This document shows positions 53,373 through 64,000 of a DNA stretch of 64,000 nt, in pieces (the stretch's first letter is position 1; each line of letters starts with the position of its first letter). Source of the stretch: Cercospora beticola. Lineage: Eukaryota; Ascomycota; Dothideomycetes; Mycosphaerellales; Mycosphaerellaceae. The notes under the pieces are model-generated. The model made no database searches and was not told where the DNA came from. It saw only the letters and a program-made list of their open reading frames with translations. The stretch covers positions 1,674,001-1,738,000 of the forward strand of contig NC_088940.1 of assembly GCF_033473495.1 (NCBI RefSeq), in the 5' to 3' direction. A program made the translations under genes and the position numbers.

Positions 53373-54844
53373 CTTGTAGGCGATTCGCTAGGTGGATATC
53401 GTGTTGTGCTTGCAGAGTTGAGATATCGAAAGAGCTTGTGAGCCACTTTGATCGTCATCGCAGAGTCCCTTTATATGCATATCTTTGCCTCGTCGTCAAC
53501 GACTTGTCCCTCACGACCGCGACCTTCCCCTCTTTTGACCGGCAATATAAGGAAAGTGAACTGTCGTGTAGCTAACCATTCCCTGCGATGCTGAAGAGGG
53601 GTTGACAAAGTCATCTCATATCATTTCGCATTTGCGTGTTGTTATACCGTAGATCGCCGAGGGTCTATGGCCGGTTCAATCGGTGAAAGCTTCATGAGTC
53701 GAGCTATGTCCAACTAAGGCTGACTATCCTGGTCGGACAGAAGTCCGAATTGCATGCTCAGGGCCAGCCTTGTTAGGGCACGAACGCAAGTACGGAGATG
53801 TAGCATATAATGTCGCCGGCCCGAGTGTCTGGTGGCTTTGTGCGAAATGCTATTGGTCAGTCCGAAAGGCCTTTTCCTATAGGGACGTTTGCGTAAGATG
53901 CCCTTGGGCTCATGGCGTTCAAGGAACCGTATCCATGGACGTCATGCCTTTGTTGACCTTCATCACTCTCGCTGAGGACAACGCAAATCGGGAGAAACGC
54001 AAGGGACAGGCCGGCAAGACGTGCTTGGAACAGTATATGGCGCCGAGCAGTATGATTCGGACCAAAAATCGTCCGTGCATCCTGGAGGTCGTTGAACGCT
54101 TTACATTTGGCCCAACCGCAACTGGCACCTTTATCGAGATGCTGGTCAGCGAGGGCCTCGTTGCACATGCAATTACTACAGAAAGCATGACGCTCACTGA
54201 TTGTAGTAATTGCTTAGTCCAATCAGGAAGCTCGAGAGCGATAAGAATGGACCCAACGCGATACCAGCTATAAGCTCCCTACCGTGAAGTTGTTGGAGGC
54301 CTCGAGCAGAGCGATTGAGTGAGTGACCTCTGCCACGGAGATGCGGAGCGATAGGCATGCGAGCGGGCATTCGCTGACATTCGATCAAGGGGACGTGGCA
54401 CAGGGGACCAGGATGCGGAGTCAAACAGTCTCATCCGAATAGAGCTTGCACTCCATGACCCGGACGCTCGTATGCTCGTAACGAGATACTCCATGAGAGT
54501 TCAGATGCGAGAGTTCTATTGGGCCGTGTCGACAACGGTTGCGATCGAACCCGAGAAGGCATATTGTTGGAGTCTGTTTGGGTGCGACATGTGCGAAGGA
54601 CAGGAAGACTGAGCTTGGCAATGGCTCTGCCAATTTCATCCGAGCTCATGCCAAAGATGTTGTGCGAAACATTGACAAGCTGCACTTGCCACAGGAGAGG
54701 AGTGCTGTCTCAACAATCTAACCCTTCTTCGTCATCGCGCCTTCGCAGTCGATGCAGCCTGTGGTTGCTTGCGGAAGGGGCCGCTCACTCGAAGAGCGTG
54801 TTGCCTTCTGTATCAGGCGAGCACTTGATCTGCAGCGTGATTGC
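53373..54844. other. Intergenic between acyl-CoA dehydrogenase and EBP-like genes
   Basis: A TATA-like element for the dehydrogenase (TATAAAG on -, 53469-53475) lies ~97 nt before its ATG. A 167-codon + frame (53770-54273) has no ATG at its head and no motif. Otherwise nothing recognised. Confidence 0.4.
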
Positions 54845-55676
54845 TCAATTTCCTTTCTTGCCAACCTCGGCCTGCTGTTGCAGCTTCAATCCCGCGGCAA
54901 TTCTGCTATACGACTCAAACAAGATCCAGAACGGAATAACCACCCACAGCGCAGCGTTGAAGAAGACCAGATAGATCCACTTGTACATGAAGTTGTCCGT
55001 GACCAGATTCGGCGACCCAGTCAACCATTCTGGCGCGAAAGTCATGAAGCCTCCGTACAGCTCTCCAGTAGCCAGGACCGTCATCCAGAACCAAGCATCT
55101 GCTGACTGCTTGCGTAGTTTGTTGCATATCATGACAGCGATTGGTCCAGCAAGGAAGACAGTCAGCATTTCCAGGCTGATGACCGTGAGATCACTTCCGC
55201 CCCATCGCTTGTCTGCCTTTGCATACTCCCTCCACAAGGCAGCGAAAGGGTTGGTGCCGTAGTCTGAGCCGTAAACGCGATCACTACGTCCCAAGAAGAA
55301 TATGTCTGAGGTACAAGTCATGAGCATGAGACGATCGCACAGGGGTGAGTCTTGGCTTCGAGAGGCAAAAACAGTGCAGCTTACCAGGCGGAAGGTACGG
55401 ACTTGCGAATATCGACCCGCCACTGGGAGAAATCTTGTCGACGAGGTCGGCAACATTCGCGTAACTGAAGAAGCAATTGTACAGGTAGGAGCCTTCCAGA
55501 ATGAAGTGAATCAAGGCGTCGAAGGCATGCCACACGAAGAGGACGCGTATCTTGGCAGATGCATTTCTTTGGAGGAGGGCAAGAGACGCGGCGTATGCTG
55601 CTGCCAGAATAGCGACAGTCGCTCCTAGAGACAGCACTGTCGTCGTGCTGATGAGAGTGGGAACTTGGGTGTCCAT
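54845..55676 (-). CDS. EBP/EXPERA-domain sterol-isomerase-like membrane protein
   Basis: 250 aa; exons 55676-55385 and 55305-54845, with a 79-nt phase-1 intron. Membrane helices start with TVLSLGATVAILAAAYAASLALL. The EXPERA/EBP active-site helix is clear: LFVWHAFDALIHFILEGSYLYNCFF, with the paired His and Glu. LPPDIFFLGRSDRVYGSDYG spans the intron; GYWRAV-like GELYGGFMTFAPEWL and the C-terminal WVVIPFWILFESY complete the fold. Animal and plant EBP shifts the sterol delta-8 bond to delta-7, but fungi use Erg2 for that step, so this protein probably has another sterol-like or secondary-metabolite substrate, which cannot be told from sequence. ER membrane by family. Divergent from the MFS gene. 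Confidence 0.85.
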
Positions 55677-57117
55677 TTTGCTGGTTCAATGCGTATCTTG
55701 GTGCATTGGAGGGACGACGCGAGGTGCAAGCGGACGCGCACTTCCTCGGCTGCCAAGCCTCATGGCTGATCTTCGCCAGTCGAAATGGGCATGCAAAGGG
55801 CGCGTGGGAAATGTATTTTTGAGTCCACCTTCTACTTCCACGAACGGACACTGCCTGGAAACGAGCAAAACGAGTACATCCAGCCGCGATATGCCTACGC
55901 GGTGCAATGTTTGCTTCGAGGCTATCCTAGGCTAATCTCAACAGAGGAGGTCGGCTTGGTGGCGGAGGTTGGCAGCGCCCGCTCCCCTCTATGGTGGGCT
56001 GGGCACGGATCCGATGATTGCGTCTCGGAGGTTCCGAAAGCTTACCTACCACACATCGTACTGACTTTGTGCTCATCACAGCTTCCACAGGATGTCGATG
56101 GAGTGCATGCTCTTCCATCTGACCGCAGCCACAATGTCACATCGACGACCTGATAGAGCGTTTACTCATCATCATCGAGTCGGCGCTTATGCAAAGGCAG
56201 GATCGAGCTGCTACGGCCGAGTGGTATATGCTCTCGAAGAAGTGGCGACAAATCCTTGGTTCAAGGAATCTACACGAATCATTCCACTGTTAAGAACGTG
56301 CGAAAACATGAGAACAGCTACTGCTGGCTCTCTTTCTCTCAGTATGCTTCGAGAGCGTGTTGCCACGGCACGGAGTACGATCTGTTCTTGTTCCAAGTCC
56401 GGATGAAGTATTTGCCTGAATCTGCATTGATGAAAACAAGGCTTGCTTCAGCGGAGGAATGTCCTCCTAGCCCTCTGCGAACGTCCACATCTGCAGCCTC
56501 TCAGCAGCCACATATCGGTACCACGCCACAACATCCTCCCATGCTGCACCGACAGCCAGAGAAGTCGCTTCCGGTCCCGACGAGGAGTTATGTTCGATGT
56601 CTGCCAAGTTACACCGACAGCTATAGTCCATCTTGGCCACGCCTGGACGCGTCGATGAATATGGGGCCCCGGACTTTTGAGTTGAACTAATGCGATGTTC
56701 GACCAGCTTTAGCGATATGCGAGCCATTGGAAGGCCAGACGCACGGCCGGAAGTCTGCACACGTGGATTTTCTCCGCTTGCATGGGATCAAATGGCATCA
56801 GAACCACGCTAGAAGACACGAAGTGATCTCTTCTATGCCTCGTATGCTCTAGGCCAATGTCCTAGCCGCGGGGCTGGGAGGCATGCTAGAATGCTTAGTT
56901 CGCTCGGAAACTGTTGCCTCTGGTTCGAGAGCATCTAGCGAACGGTGGCGGCCAGGACTATTCTTGCTGCACGTATAACGCCCCCAGATGGCGCTGCCAA
57001 TGGAGCAGGTAGGGCAGCATGCTGCCGTATCACTGATATAAAAGCCCATCATGATCGTCCCCCTTGTCACTCGATCAAGGTCGCTCTTCTCAGAACTCTT
57101 CTCCCATTCAACCAATC
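55677..57117. other. Divergent intergenic region (EBP-like / MFS)
   Basis: 1.44 kb with no convincing gene; + frames at 56092-56690 lack motifs. TATA box of the MFS gene at 57037-57044. Confidence 0.4.
57037..57044 (+). promoter_or_regulatory. TATA box of the MFS transporter gene
   Basis: TATAAAAG 74 nt before the ATG at 57118. Confidence 0.5.
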
Positions 57118-58965
57118 ATGGCCACCACCATTGTCAACCAAGACATGGGTCACTCCAGCTCCGGCGATGTGACACCTATCCGCGAGAAGACTGATATCGC
57201 ATACATCGAGAAGGCTGAGGTTGATGCCGTTAGCAACGACATTCCATATATCGATCCTGAGAAGCAGCGAAAGCTGGTTCGCAAGATCGACTGGCATGTC
57301 TTGCCCCTGGTCATGCTGCTCTACCTCAACTCCTTCATCGATCGGTACGACTTGCCAGTGTCCCGAGATGATGGATAATGCTGATGATGAGCAGAGTCAA
57401 CATTGGTAATGCTCGTCTCTACGGCCTTGAAGCGGATCTTGGTATGCAAGGCAACCAGTTCCAGATCGCCGTGTCGATCCTCTTCGTCGTAAGTACAGCC
57501 TACGCCTGCAAGCGCCCAGAGGTAAAGCAGTCACTGACCGAGACGCGACTCTCTGCAGACATATGTTATCTTCGAACTTCCTAGCAACTTGGTCATGAAG
57601 AAATACGTTCGTCCATCGAGATGGATTGCTTGTGAGTGACGATGGAAATCAGTGTGGATAATCGAATACTGAACGAGGGCATAGCTATCACAATGGGTTG
57701 GGGTCTGGTTGCCACATTCTCTGGCTTCACTCAGTCGTACGCGGGACTTCTTGTCTGCAGACTTCTTCTCGGAGCCACAGAAGCTGGTGAGTAACAATTA
57801 CGCTAGCACAGTCGCTACTTAAGCTAATCCTTTGCAGGTCTGTTCCCCGGCATGGTGGTGTACTTGACCTTCTTCTACACCAAGAACGAACTCGCGCTCC
57901 GAACAGCATACCTCTTCGTCTCAGCAGCCATTGCTGGTTCCATCGGAGGTCTTCTCGCTTACGGAATCGGTTTCATGGATGGGCTGGGTACGTACCACCC
58001 TGTCTTTTGCTGGCATTGCAAAACTAATGAATGAACAGCTGGATACTCTGGCTGGAGATGGATCTTGATCATCGAAGGTATCCCAACGATCATCCTCGCC
58101 GTTGTCTGCTGGTTCTATCTCGCCGATGACGCCAACAATGCCTACTTCTTGAACGCGGAGGAGCGCGAACTGGTTGGTCTTCGCCAGAAGGCTCAGACCG
58201 GCGTCACGGAACACTTCGACTGGGCAGATTCCCGGAAGGCTCTCATGGACTGGAAGACCTACGCATTCTCTGTTTCACAAGTAAGTCTAATAGCTGAAAG
58301 ACATGTTCGAGTTCCTACGCTGACTCCCTCAGTTCGTGAATGCCTGCATGCTTTACTCATACAGCACCTTCTTGCCCACCATTATCCTTCAAATCATGCC
58401 AGATGCCGGCCGCGCAATCACGCAGCTCCTCACAATGCCTTGCTACTTCGCAGGAGCCCTGACATACGTGTGCCTGGCCTGGCTGTCCGACAAGCTGCAA
58501 CTTCGTGGTCCCATCGCAGCCTCCGCTGGCGCCGTCTCAGTCATCGGCTACGGAGTTCTTCTCAGCAACGGCGCCCCAGGCGTCCTTTACTTCGGCTGCT
58601 TCCTCGTAGCAACCGGTATCTACGTCGCTCTCGGTCTCAACATCGCCTGGCTCAACACCAACAACCCTCGCTATGGCAAGCGTACAACCGCATCCGGCAC
58701 ACAAATCATGCTGGGAAATATCGCGGGAACTGTAGCTCCTTTCTTGTACCCAACTCAGGACAAGCCACGCTTCATCAAGGGCCACTCCATCAACTTATCT
58801 TTGGTCGCTCTTGGTGTGATAGTCTTCGCGTCACTTCACCTTTACTTCTCTTGGGAGAACAAGCAGAGAAAGGCAGGCAAGCGCGACCACAAGATGGAAG
58901 GCAAGACTGAGGAGGAGATTCTTGCTATGGGCGATGAGAATCCAAGATTCATGTATACGATTTAG
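57118..58965 (+). CDS. MFS transporter, anion:cation symporter (Dal5/allantoate-permease-like) family
   Basis: 506 aa in seven exons: 57118-57344, 57395-57488, 57559-57631, 57685-57786, 57838-57987, 58039-58280 and 58333-58965. A ~55-residue cytoplasmic start leads to PEKQRKLVRKIDWHVLPLVMLLYLNSFIDR, joined by splicing to VNIGNARLYGLEADLGM, the classic opening of this family. Then come FVTYVIFELPSNLVMKK, SITMGWGLVATFSGFTQSYAGLLVCRLLLGATEAGLFPGMVVYLTFFYTKNELALR, and GYSGWRWILIIEGIPTIILAVVCWFYLADD. The usual 12 helices are present, with a C-terminal HKMEGKTEEEILAMGDENPRFMYTI tail. Relatives import carboxylates such as allantoate, nicotinate, pantothenate or vitamins; the substrate here is unknown. 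Confidence 0.94.
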
Positions 58966-59289
58966 AGTGCTTTTTTAGGCAGAATATACCCATGTAGCCG
59001 AGTCTCCGGCAGCTCTCTGCGTGGCTCTTGCGCCTCTTCTTTACATTAAGCAGCACAGAGTTCCTCGATTTTCCATAGAGCGAGCTGATTTTCACGGTGA
59101 ATTCGATAGAAGGAGTCGAATCTCTGACAGCTCCTGACAGCAAATTTTTGGTCATCGTTACCATTGAGAGCTGGGGAGCCATCAATTTTCTCAGAGAAAG
59201 GCATGATGAAACGGCTAATGCAATGCAATCACCCTCGCCACGAATACTTCTCTCCGGATCAATAAAGACTTCACTGCCTCCTTGATTGC
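58966..59289. other. MFS 3' flank, nothing recognised
   Basis: About 320 bp of AT-richer sequence before the tandem array. It may hold an older, very diverged unit, but the match is too weak to call. Confidence 0.3.
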
Positions 59290-59295
59290 AGCCGG

Positions 59296-60703
59296 TTCAG
59301 AATTTTCTGCGATGCGCTCTTTGAGATACGGAGACTTCCATCTTTCGGCAATGGGAGACAGATGGGGATTTCCTGATTGCTGAGCTTTGAGATGAATTTG
59401 AAACCGGAGCGAACAGAGATTTTGCCGGGTTCACCCAGAATCTTGAGAGAATTATCCTTCCAATCGAGAATCAATCTCTGACTCCAGACCAAGTCTCATT
59501 TCGATCCGAATATTGACGGCCTATATAGCAGCTTCCAACTATTTCAATATTCAGAAGCATGAAATAGTTTCCATCTCAATGCTTCTGGGAGACGGATGGG
59601 TATGTTCTGGTTGCTTAGCTTTGAGGTCAGTTCGAAATCCGAGAGAGTGGGAGTTTCGTCAAATTCACCTGAATTATCGTGTGGGCTATCCTTCCAATTC
59701 GGATTCGTTCTTGTTCTCTGAATCAATTTCCATTCCTTTCCAAACACGGGCGGCCTGTATAGCAGCTTCCAAGCCTATGGGTCGTCAGAGGCATGATCAA
59801 GCTTCCATCTTCATGCTTCTGAGTAACAGCTGGGGTTTTCCAATGACTGGGCTCTCAAATCAACTCGACATTGGAGTCAACGAAATTGTTGCCAAAGTTA
59901 CCCCAAATTCCATGTGACTGGTTCTTCCAATTTAGCATCTGTGCCACCCTCTGAATCGATTGCTATTCTGGATCAGACACCAATTGCATGCACGGGAGCT
60001 TTCAAATGTGCCAGTTTCGAGAAGCACCGCTAGGCTTCCATGTTTATGCTTGCGGCAGACAGTTTGGGATCTTCTTATTGCTTCGCTCGCAGTTGAGATT
60101 TGTTCTTGGAGTCAATAGAATAGATACCATATTCACCTCAAATCTCATGTGATTCCCTATTTCATTCTCGTTCTCAAAATGACTTCTGATCTCAAATCAG
60201 ACACTGATAGCATGCAAGGGAGCTTCCAGATGCGCCGGATCCGAGAAGCACAAGCAGGCTTCCTATTCTATCCTTGTGGATGACAGCTGGAGATTTTCCG
60301 GTGCGTAGGCTCTGAGATGAATCCTAATATTGGAGTCAGCAGACTTTCTACTATACTCACCTCAGATTTCGTGTGATTTGTTCCTCCAATGCAGAATCTC
60401 TCCTGCTCTCCGAAAATTTTCTGATCCTCCATCGCAAATTGAGGGCATGCATGGCAGCTTCCAGATGTGCCAGGATCGAGAAGCGTAGACTACACTCCGC
60501 TGCTCTGCTTGCAGTGAATCGCCTAGGATTTCCATCTTGCTGCGCTCTGAGACTCAATCTAGATTGGAGTCAGCGGGTTTTCTGCCATATTCGCCCCAAA
60601 TTTTCGTGTGACTTGTTCCTACAATGCCGAATTTCTCCTGCTCTCCAGATTTCTTTTGATTCTGAATCGCACATTGAGGGCATACACGGCAGCCTCCAAG
60701 CCT
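59296..60703. repeat. Tandem array of ~234-bp diverged units, about six copies
   Basis: The anchor AGCTTCCA or close variants recurs at 59530, 59764, 59997, 60221, 60456 and 60691, spacings 234, 233, 224, 235 and 235; a first, weaker unit starts near 59296. Each unit also repeats, in order: a GAGAAGCA/GAAGCATGA-like stretch, a CTTCCATCTT...GCTTCTG stretch, TTGGAGTCA, a TCACCTCAAAT-like stretch, TCGTGTGA, and a CTCTGAATC-like stretch before the next anchor. The last two full units (60221-60690) are clearly related by eye over their whole length. Unit length varies out of multiples of three and no frame stays open through the array, so it does not look coding now. The segment is AT-richer than its surroundings. 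Confidence 0.85.
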
Positions 60704-60939
60704 GCAGTGCCAGGGAAACATTGGCAAAAGACCACTTCAAAGACCAAATTTCAATACTTTTACAAGGTAGAACAGGTGGGCTGAGGCCACCAGGACAATA
60801 TATTTTCTCCAAGTTCCATTTCAAGACACCTTTCTATCGCAAATACAAACGTCAATTGCCGGCCAGTCGTGCCCGCGAGGGCGCGGAACTGGCATTTTCA
60901 GCAGAAACAAGCAGCAAAACCACCCCAAAAAACACTCAC
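60704..60939. other. Spacer between the 234-bp array and the BTB-like gene
   Basis: 3' flank of the BTB-like gene; no feature seen. Confidence 0.35.
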
Positions 60940-62603
60940 TCAAGCATTCTCCATCTCGCCCTCCTCGAAATCGAATTCGTCGCCGTCACCCTCGCCGGCT
61001 CCGCGCGTCTTGAAGATTGGAGACTCCGAGCGGTACTCCGACGTGCCTCTGCCGGCATCGTCCTCGTCCTCCCCCTCGCTCTCCTCCGACTCGTACTGGA
61101 AGGGGCCAGCCTTCTTGAGCACCGTTGGTCTCAAGGCTGGGTGTACACCTCTCAGCTCCTCCGGTACCTCCGAGCGCGCTTCCTCTGCTTCCTCCATTGC
61201 ACTCTCAGCCATTGCGGCTGCACGGCGGGCCTCGTAGTAGGCGTCTTTTGGCTCGAGGGTGACGCTGTCCCATGGGTAGTCTTCGCTGTAGACGTGGACG
61301 TGCAAGAAGTGGGTGACTGGGTACTGGTTGAGGTCGAGGGCCGAGTTGCTCTTCTTGAGTGGCTATATTATATGTTAGAAGTGAATGCGTGATTAATTAA
61401 AGTGAAGGTTGTACTTACCAGGATCCACTGCTTGACGTCCTCCTTGATCTCCGACAGACGATGCTCAACACAAGCCATGCCCTTGCCAGTCATCGGGAAG
61501 CGAGCGTGGAAGCTCAGCTGCAGCATCTTGCGGTCGAGATACGTGTCGCCGCCCTTGCAGATAGCGTTGCAGAAGGCCCATCCACCGTCCTTGGCGTGGT
61601 GAGTGCGATCGGAGGCCATCAAGTCGCAGACCCAGTGACGGAAGATGGTCACTGCGATCCACATCATGATGTCGTTGCCATATGAGGCACGAGACACGTT
61701 GTCCTTGTCGCCGGGCTTGAACTCGCGCAGGAGCATGGAGGGGTAGTATGAGGCCAGGTATCTCGAGGAGTCGCTCACTGTCTTCTTGACCCACTCGCCC
61801 TTCTTTCTGAGCAGCTCAACTACCTCATCTGGAAGAGATCCGTTGACCAAAGCAGCTTGCACGTGATCGGTGTTGTATTGACCGGCGGAGTGAATGAGGG
61901 CTTCCTTGAAGATAGCGCGGGACTTGACGCGAGAGGCAAACCCGAGCCAGGCAGTCGGGTTATCAGCAATGGCCTTGTAGACGGTCTGTCCGGCGCCCAG
62001 TAAGGTAGCCTCGATCGGCTTGCTGACGATGCGGACACAGTCGAGGTTCTCTGCCACGATGGTCGCTTGAAATGCGGTGGCGAGGAGTTTGGCGAGGCCA
62101 TCTTCCCTAAAAGCACGAGTCAGCGGGTCTGCGGCTGAGATATATAGCAGCTGGAGCTGGATGACAAGAGCTTACTGAGAGTCACCAAGATCAATGGGCT
62201 GATTGTAGAAGGCGCCCAGCACAAGGTCGTGCGCCAGCACAATCGGGTTAGGTTCACGGCCGTTCTCCAACTCGAGTCCGAGGCCAGTGGGTGCGCCTGG
62301 TACAGGGCGTCCATTGGGATCGAGAGGCACCGCCTGAAGGACGTAGGTCAAGTTCTGATCCTCCTCGTCGATGTATGGGTTCTCAGCCAGCACGAGTTTG
62401 TGGCGGATCAAGACTCCCCTCCTGTGCGCTGCGTTGTTCAGCTGAGCGGCGTAGTCCTCACTGAGAAGCTCGCGCATGACGGACGACGAGTTCTTGAGGA
62501 CGCCGCTGTGCAGCTGGTACTGGCGACTGCCGGAGAGCGAGATGCGCACATCGCCGTCGGCGAACTGGGGGAAGGACTGGCCTGTTGGGTCTGGCTGGTC
62601 CAT
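60940..62603 (-). CDS. BTB/POZ-like protein of unknown function
   Basis: 512 aa; exons 62603-62176, 62106-61419 and 61362-60940. The start MDQPDPTGQSFPQFADGDVRISL leads into a BTB-like opening: VRISLSGSRQYQLHSGVLKNSSSVMRELLSEDYA. The middle (VAENLDCVRIVSKPIEATLLGAG...ALIHSAGQYN...LPDEVVELLRKKGEWVKK) is helical. A Cys/His-containing block, FRHWVCDLMASDRTHHAKDGGWAFCNAICKGGDTYL, could bind metal, which is only a guess. The C terminus is acidic (EESEGEDEDDAG). All three joins restore one frame without stops. No enzyme motif was recognised. The gene lies between two unrelated tandem arrays, and the upstream array is open in frame with exon 1. Confidence 0.75.
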
Positions 62604-62850
62604 GGCGGTGGTCGGTCGGGGATGCGCGGTGGGTGAGAGGGTGTGTAAGAAGATGTGTGGGTTGGTGTTGTGATGGAAGTGGTGGTTGTCGTGGAAGAAG
62701 AAGAAAAGGCAGAGGGTGGGCGGTGAAGGGTGAATAAGAAAATCAGGCAGCGCGGCGGAAGTTTGTGACTGAGTGGCGCAAATGAAGCTTGAACGCGCGG
62801 GAAAGGAAACACCCACCTGTTTACTACTCACTTCCCTTTCACAGGCCCTT
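62604..62850. other. 5' leader/promoter region of the BTB-like gene
   Basis: Pyrimidine-rich on the minus strand just before the ATG, typical of fungal 5' leaders. The minus frame is open here but its translation is low complexity. Confidence 0.45.
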
Positions 62851-63650
62851 TCTGTCCTTGCGTGGCCCGTGAAAACATGCCTGCTTGCTCGTGCAGTGCT
62901 TGAGACTGTCATAAACAAGGCGGCATCCCTATTTCTTTGTGCCATGTCCGCTGGCGGTACAGCCATCACCTGCTGCAGCAGAAGGCAGAGTAGTAAATCG
63001 GTCGCGCTCAGCATCAGGGGCTGGTGCAGAAGGACGTGCTTATGCGGTGCTCGCAGCTGCATAAACACGGCGGTCACCATGTTTGCCTGTGCCAATGCCG
63101 CCAGCAATATAGACACTGGCTGGATTGCAGCAGAAAGCGAGCCAGCAAAACGATCGCGGTCGGCATCAGCGCCCGGTGCAAAAGCACTTGCTTGTGCAGC
63201 GCTCATGATCGTCACAAAGACCGTGCCGTCAACGAATCTTTGTGTGAACTTCGCCAGCCATACCGCCCTCCGTTGGACTGTAGCAGAAGGTGGCTCAGTG
63301 AAAGATCGCGCATGAGCGCTCGGTGCAAAATAACTTGCTTGTGCAGCGCCCGTGGCCGTCACAAAGACAGCGCCGTCCAAGCATCTCTGTGTAAATGCTC
63401 GCCAGCCAAAAGGCCATCTGCTGATCTGCAGCAGAAGGCGGCGCAGCAAAATGTCGTACTTAGCAACAACATCCGCTGCAAAAGGACTGACTTGTGCAGT
63501 GCTCATGGCCGTCACAAAAACAGTGGGTTCCATAGATTCCCGTGCCATTCTCGCTAGCAAAATGGACATTCGGCTGACTGCAGCAAAAAGGTGATCAGCA
63601 AAAGCGTGGCACCCAGCTGATATCACCAGCTGGTGCAAAAAATGTGTGTT
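62850..63650. repeat. Tandem array of ~151-bp units, about five copies
   Basis: The anchor GCTTGTGCAGYGCTCATG or variants recurs at 62887, 63038, 63190, 63337 and 63490, spacings 151, 152, 147 and 153. Each copy then has GTCACAAAGAC-like bases, an AGCAGAAGG stretch and a GGTGCAAAA stretch. On the minus strand the copies read as a repeated peptide (VFVTAMSTAQ, VFVTATGAAQ, VFVTIMSAAQ), and the frame is free of stops through the array into exon 1 of the BTB-like gene, with two of the copies shifted by one or two bases. Probably a minisatellite in the upstream region. Confidence 0.8.
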
Positions 63651-64000
63651 CGAACAGCAAAACTCTAAGTCTTTCCCAAGGACTCGAGGGAAATCCAATG
63701 CTACTAGAGAGTGCGGTGCCGGCCGTTCTACTAGATCATGGCGAGAGGATTTTTTGTTACATGTCACAGGGAGCACGGGACCCAAGACTTACCGTGACTA
63801 CGAATTCCACCGCTATGCCAATCCGCCATTATCGGAGACGGGGCGAGAGTGACCGAAGTTTTGTGGCTTATAACTCTTAAGTCAGACAGGGTCCATCCGC
63901 CTTTGCGAAGAAACCGGTCTCCACGGCGATCTGACGGCTGAACACGCTCTCCCTGAGTTGGAGGAGGGAGGGAGCTGGATGGGTATCTTCATCAGACCAT
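63651..64000. other. Right edge, nothing recognised
   Basis: Short frames only (for example 63644-63880 on +), no motif. Confidence 0.35.

Noticed and set aside
53770..54273. 167-codon + strand frame
   Set aside because: Does not begin with ATG, has no recognisable domain and lies in a promoter-like gap.
60373..61392. 339-codon + frame through the end of the 234-bp array
   Set aside because: Runs antisense into exon 3 of the BTB-like gene; unit lengths are not multiples of three, so the frame is not kept between copies.
1..64000. Transposons, CRISPR arrays, rRNA genes, bacterial operons
   Set aside because: No transposase, reverse transcriptase, terminal repeats, spacer arrays or rRNA sequence were seen; introns and gene spacing are fungal.

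Overview
This is a gene-dense, intron-containing filamentous fungal (ascomycete, Pezizomycotina) chromosome segment, not a bacterial one. Introns are short (about 47 to 97 nt) with GT...AG ends and CTRAC/CTGAC-like branch sites. Promoters are compact, and the gene set is typical of the group: a HET-domain protein, a Zn2Cys6 regulator, an RTA1-type protein, NGI1-like and PKA genes. The protein flavour fits Dothideomycetes, but that is inference and the species cannot be named. I saw no transposon, rRNA gene or CRISPR array. There is one tRNA-like gene.

Layout. 1-17 kb: 3' part of a CorA-like Mg2+ transporter, a secreted GH18 ENGase/chitinase, an ArfGAP (Gcs1 type), an unknown 241-aa protein, an NGI1/DUF3605 protein, NADH-cytochrome b5 reductase, tRNA-Val(CAC), a HET-domain protein and a ZIP zinc transporter. 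17-31 kb: a cytochrome-P450/sulfite-reductase-like FAD/NAD(P)H oxidoreductase without a flavodoxin domain, an aquaglyceroporin with a long N-terminal extension, a PcaB-like lyase, a Upc2-like Zn2Cys6 factor convergent with an RTA1-type 7-TM protein, and a PKA catalytic subunit. 32-45 kb: ketopantoate reductase, Vps17 and mitochondrial EF-G2 (divergent pair), a Bor1-type exporter, a GT8-like glycosyltransferase and Prp38 (divergent pair), and a small 4-TM protein. 45-64 kb: a 1161-aa disordered protein, a secreted carboxylesterase, an acyl-CoA dehydrogenase, an EBP/EXPERA protein, an MFS transporter, and a BTB-like protein gene lying between two different tandem-repeat arrays.

Most genes are unrelated housekeeping loci. 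The only plausible functional neighbourhood is 23.8-27.9 kb: lyase, zinc-cluster regulator and RTA1 membrane protein. The regulator and the RTA1 gene share bases in their stop codons.

The most unusual structures are: a 40-bp tandem duplication that copies the 3' splice site of a CorA intron; a 7-nt microexon carrying a zinc-binding cysteine codon; about six diverged copies of a ~234-bp unit at 59.3-60.7 kb; and five copies of a ~151-bp unit at 62.9-63.6 kb, upstream of and open in frame with the BTB-like gene. All exon joins were worked out by eye from splice signals and family resemblance, without transcripts.
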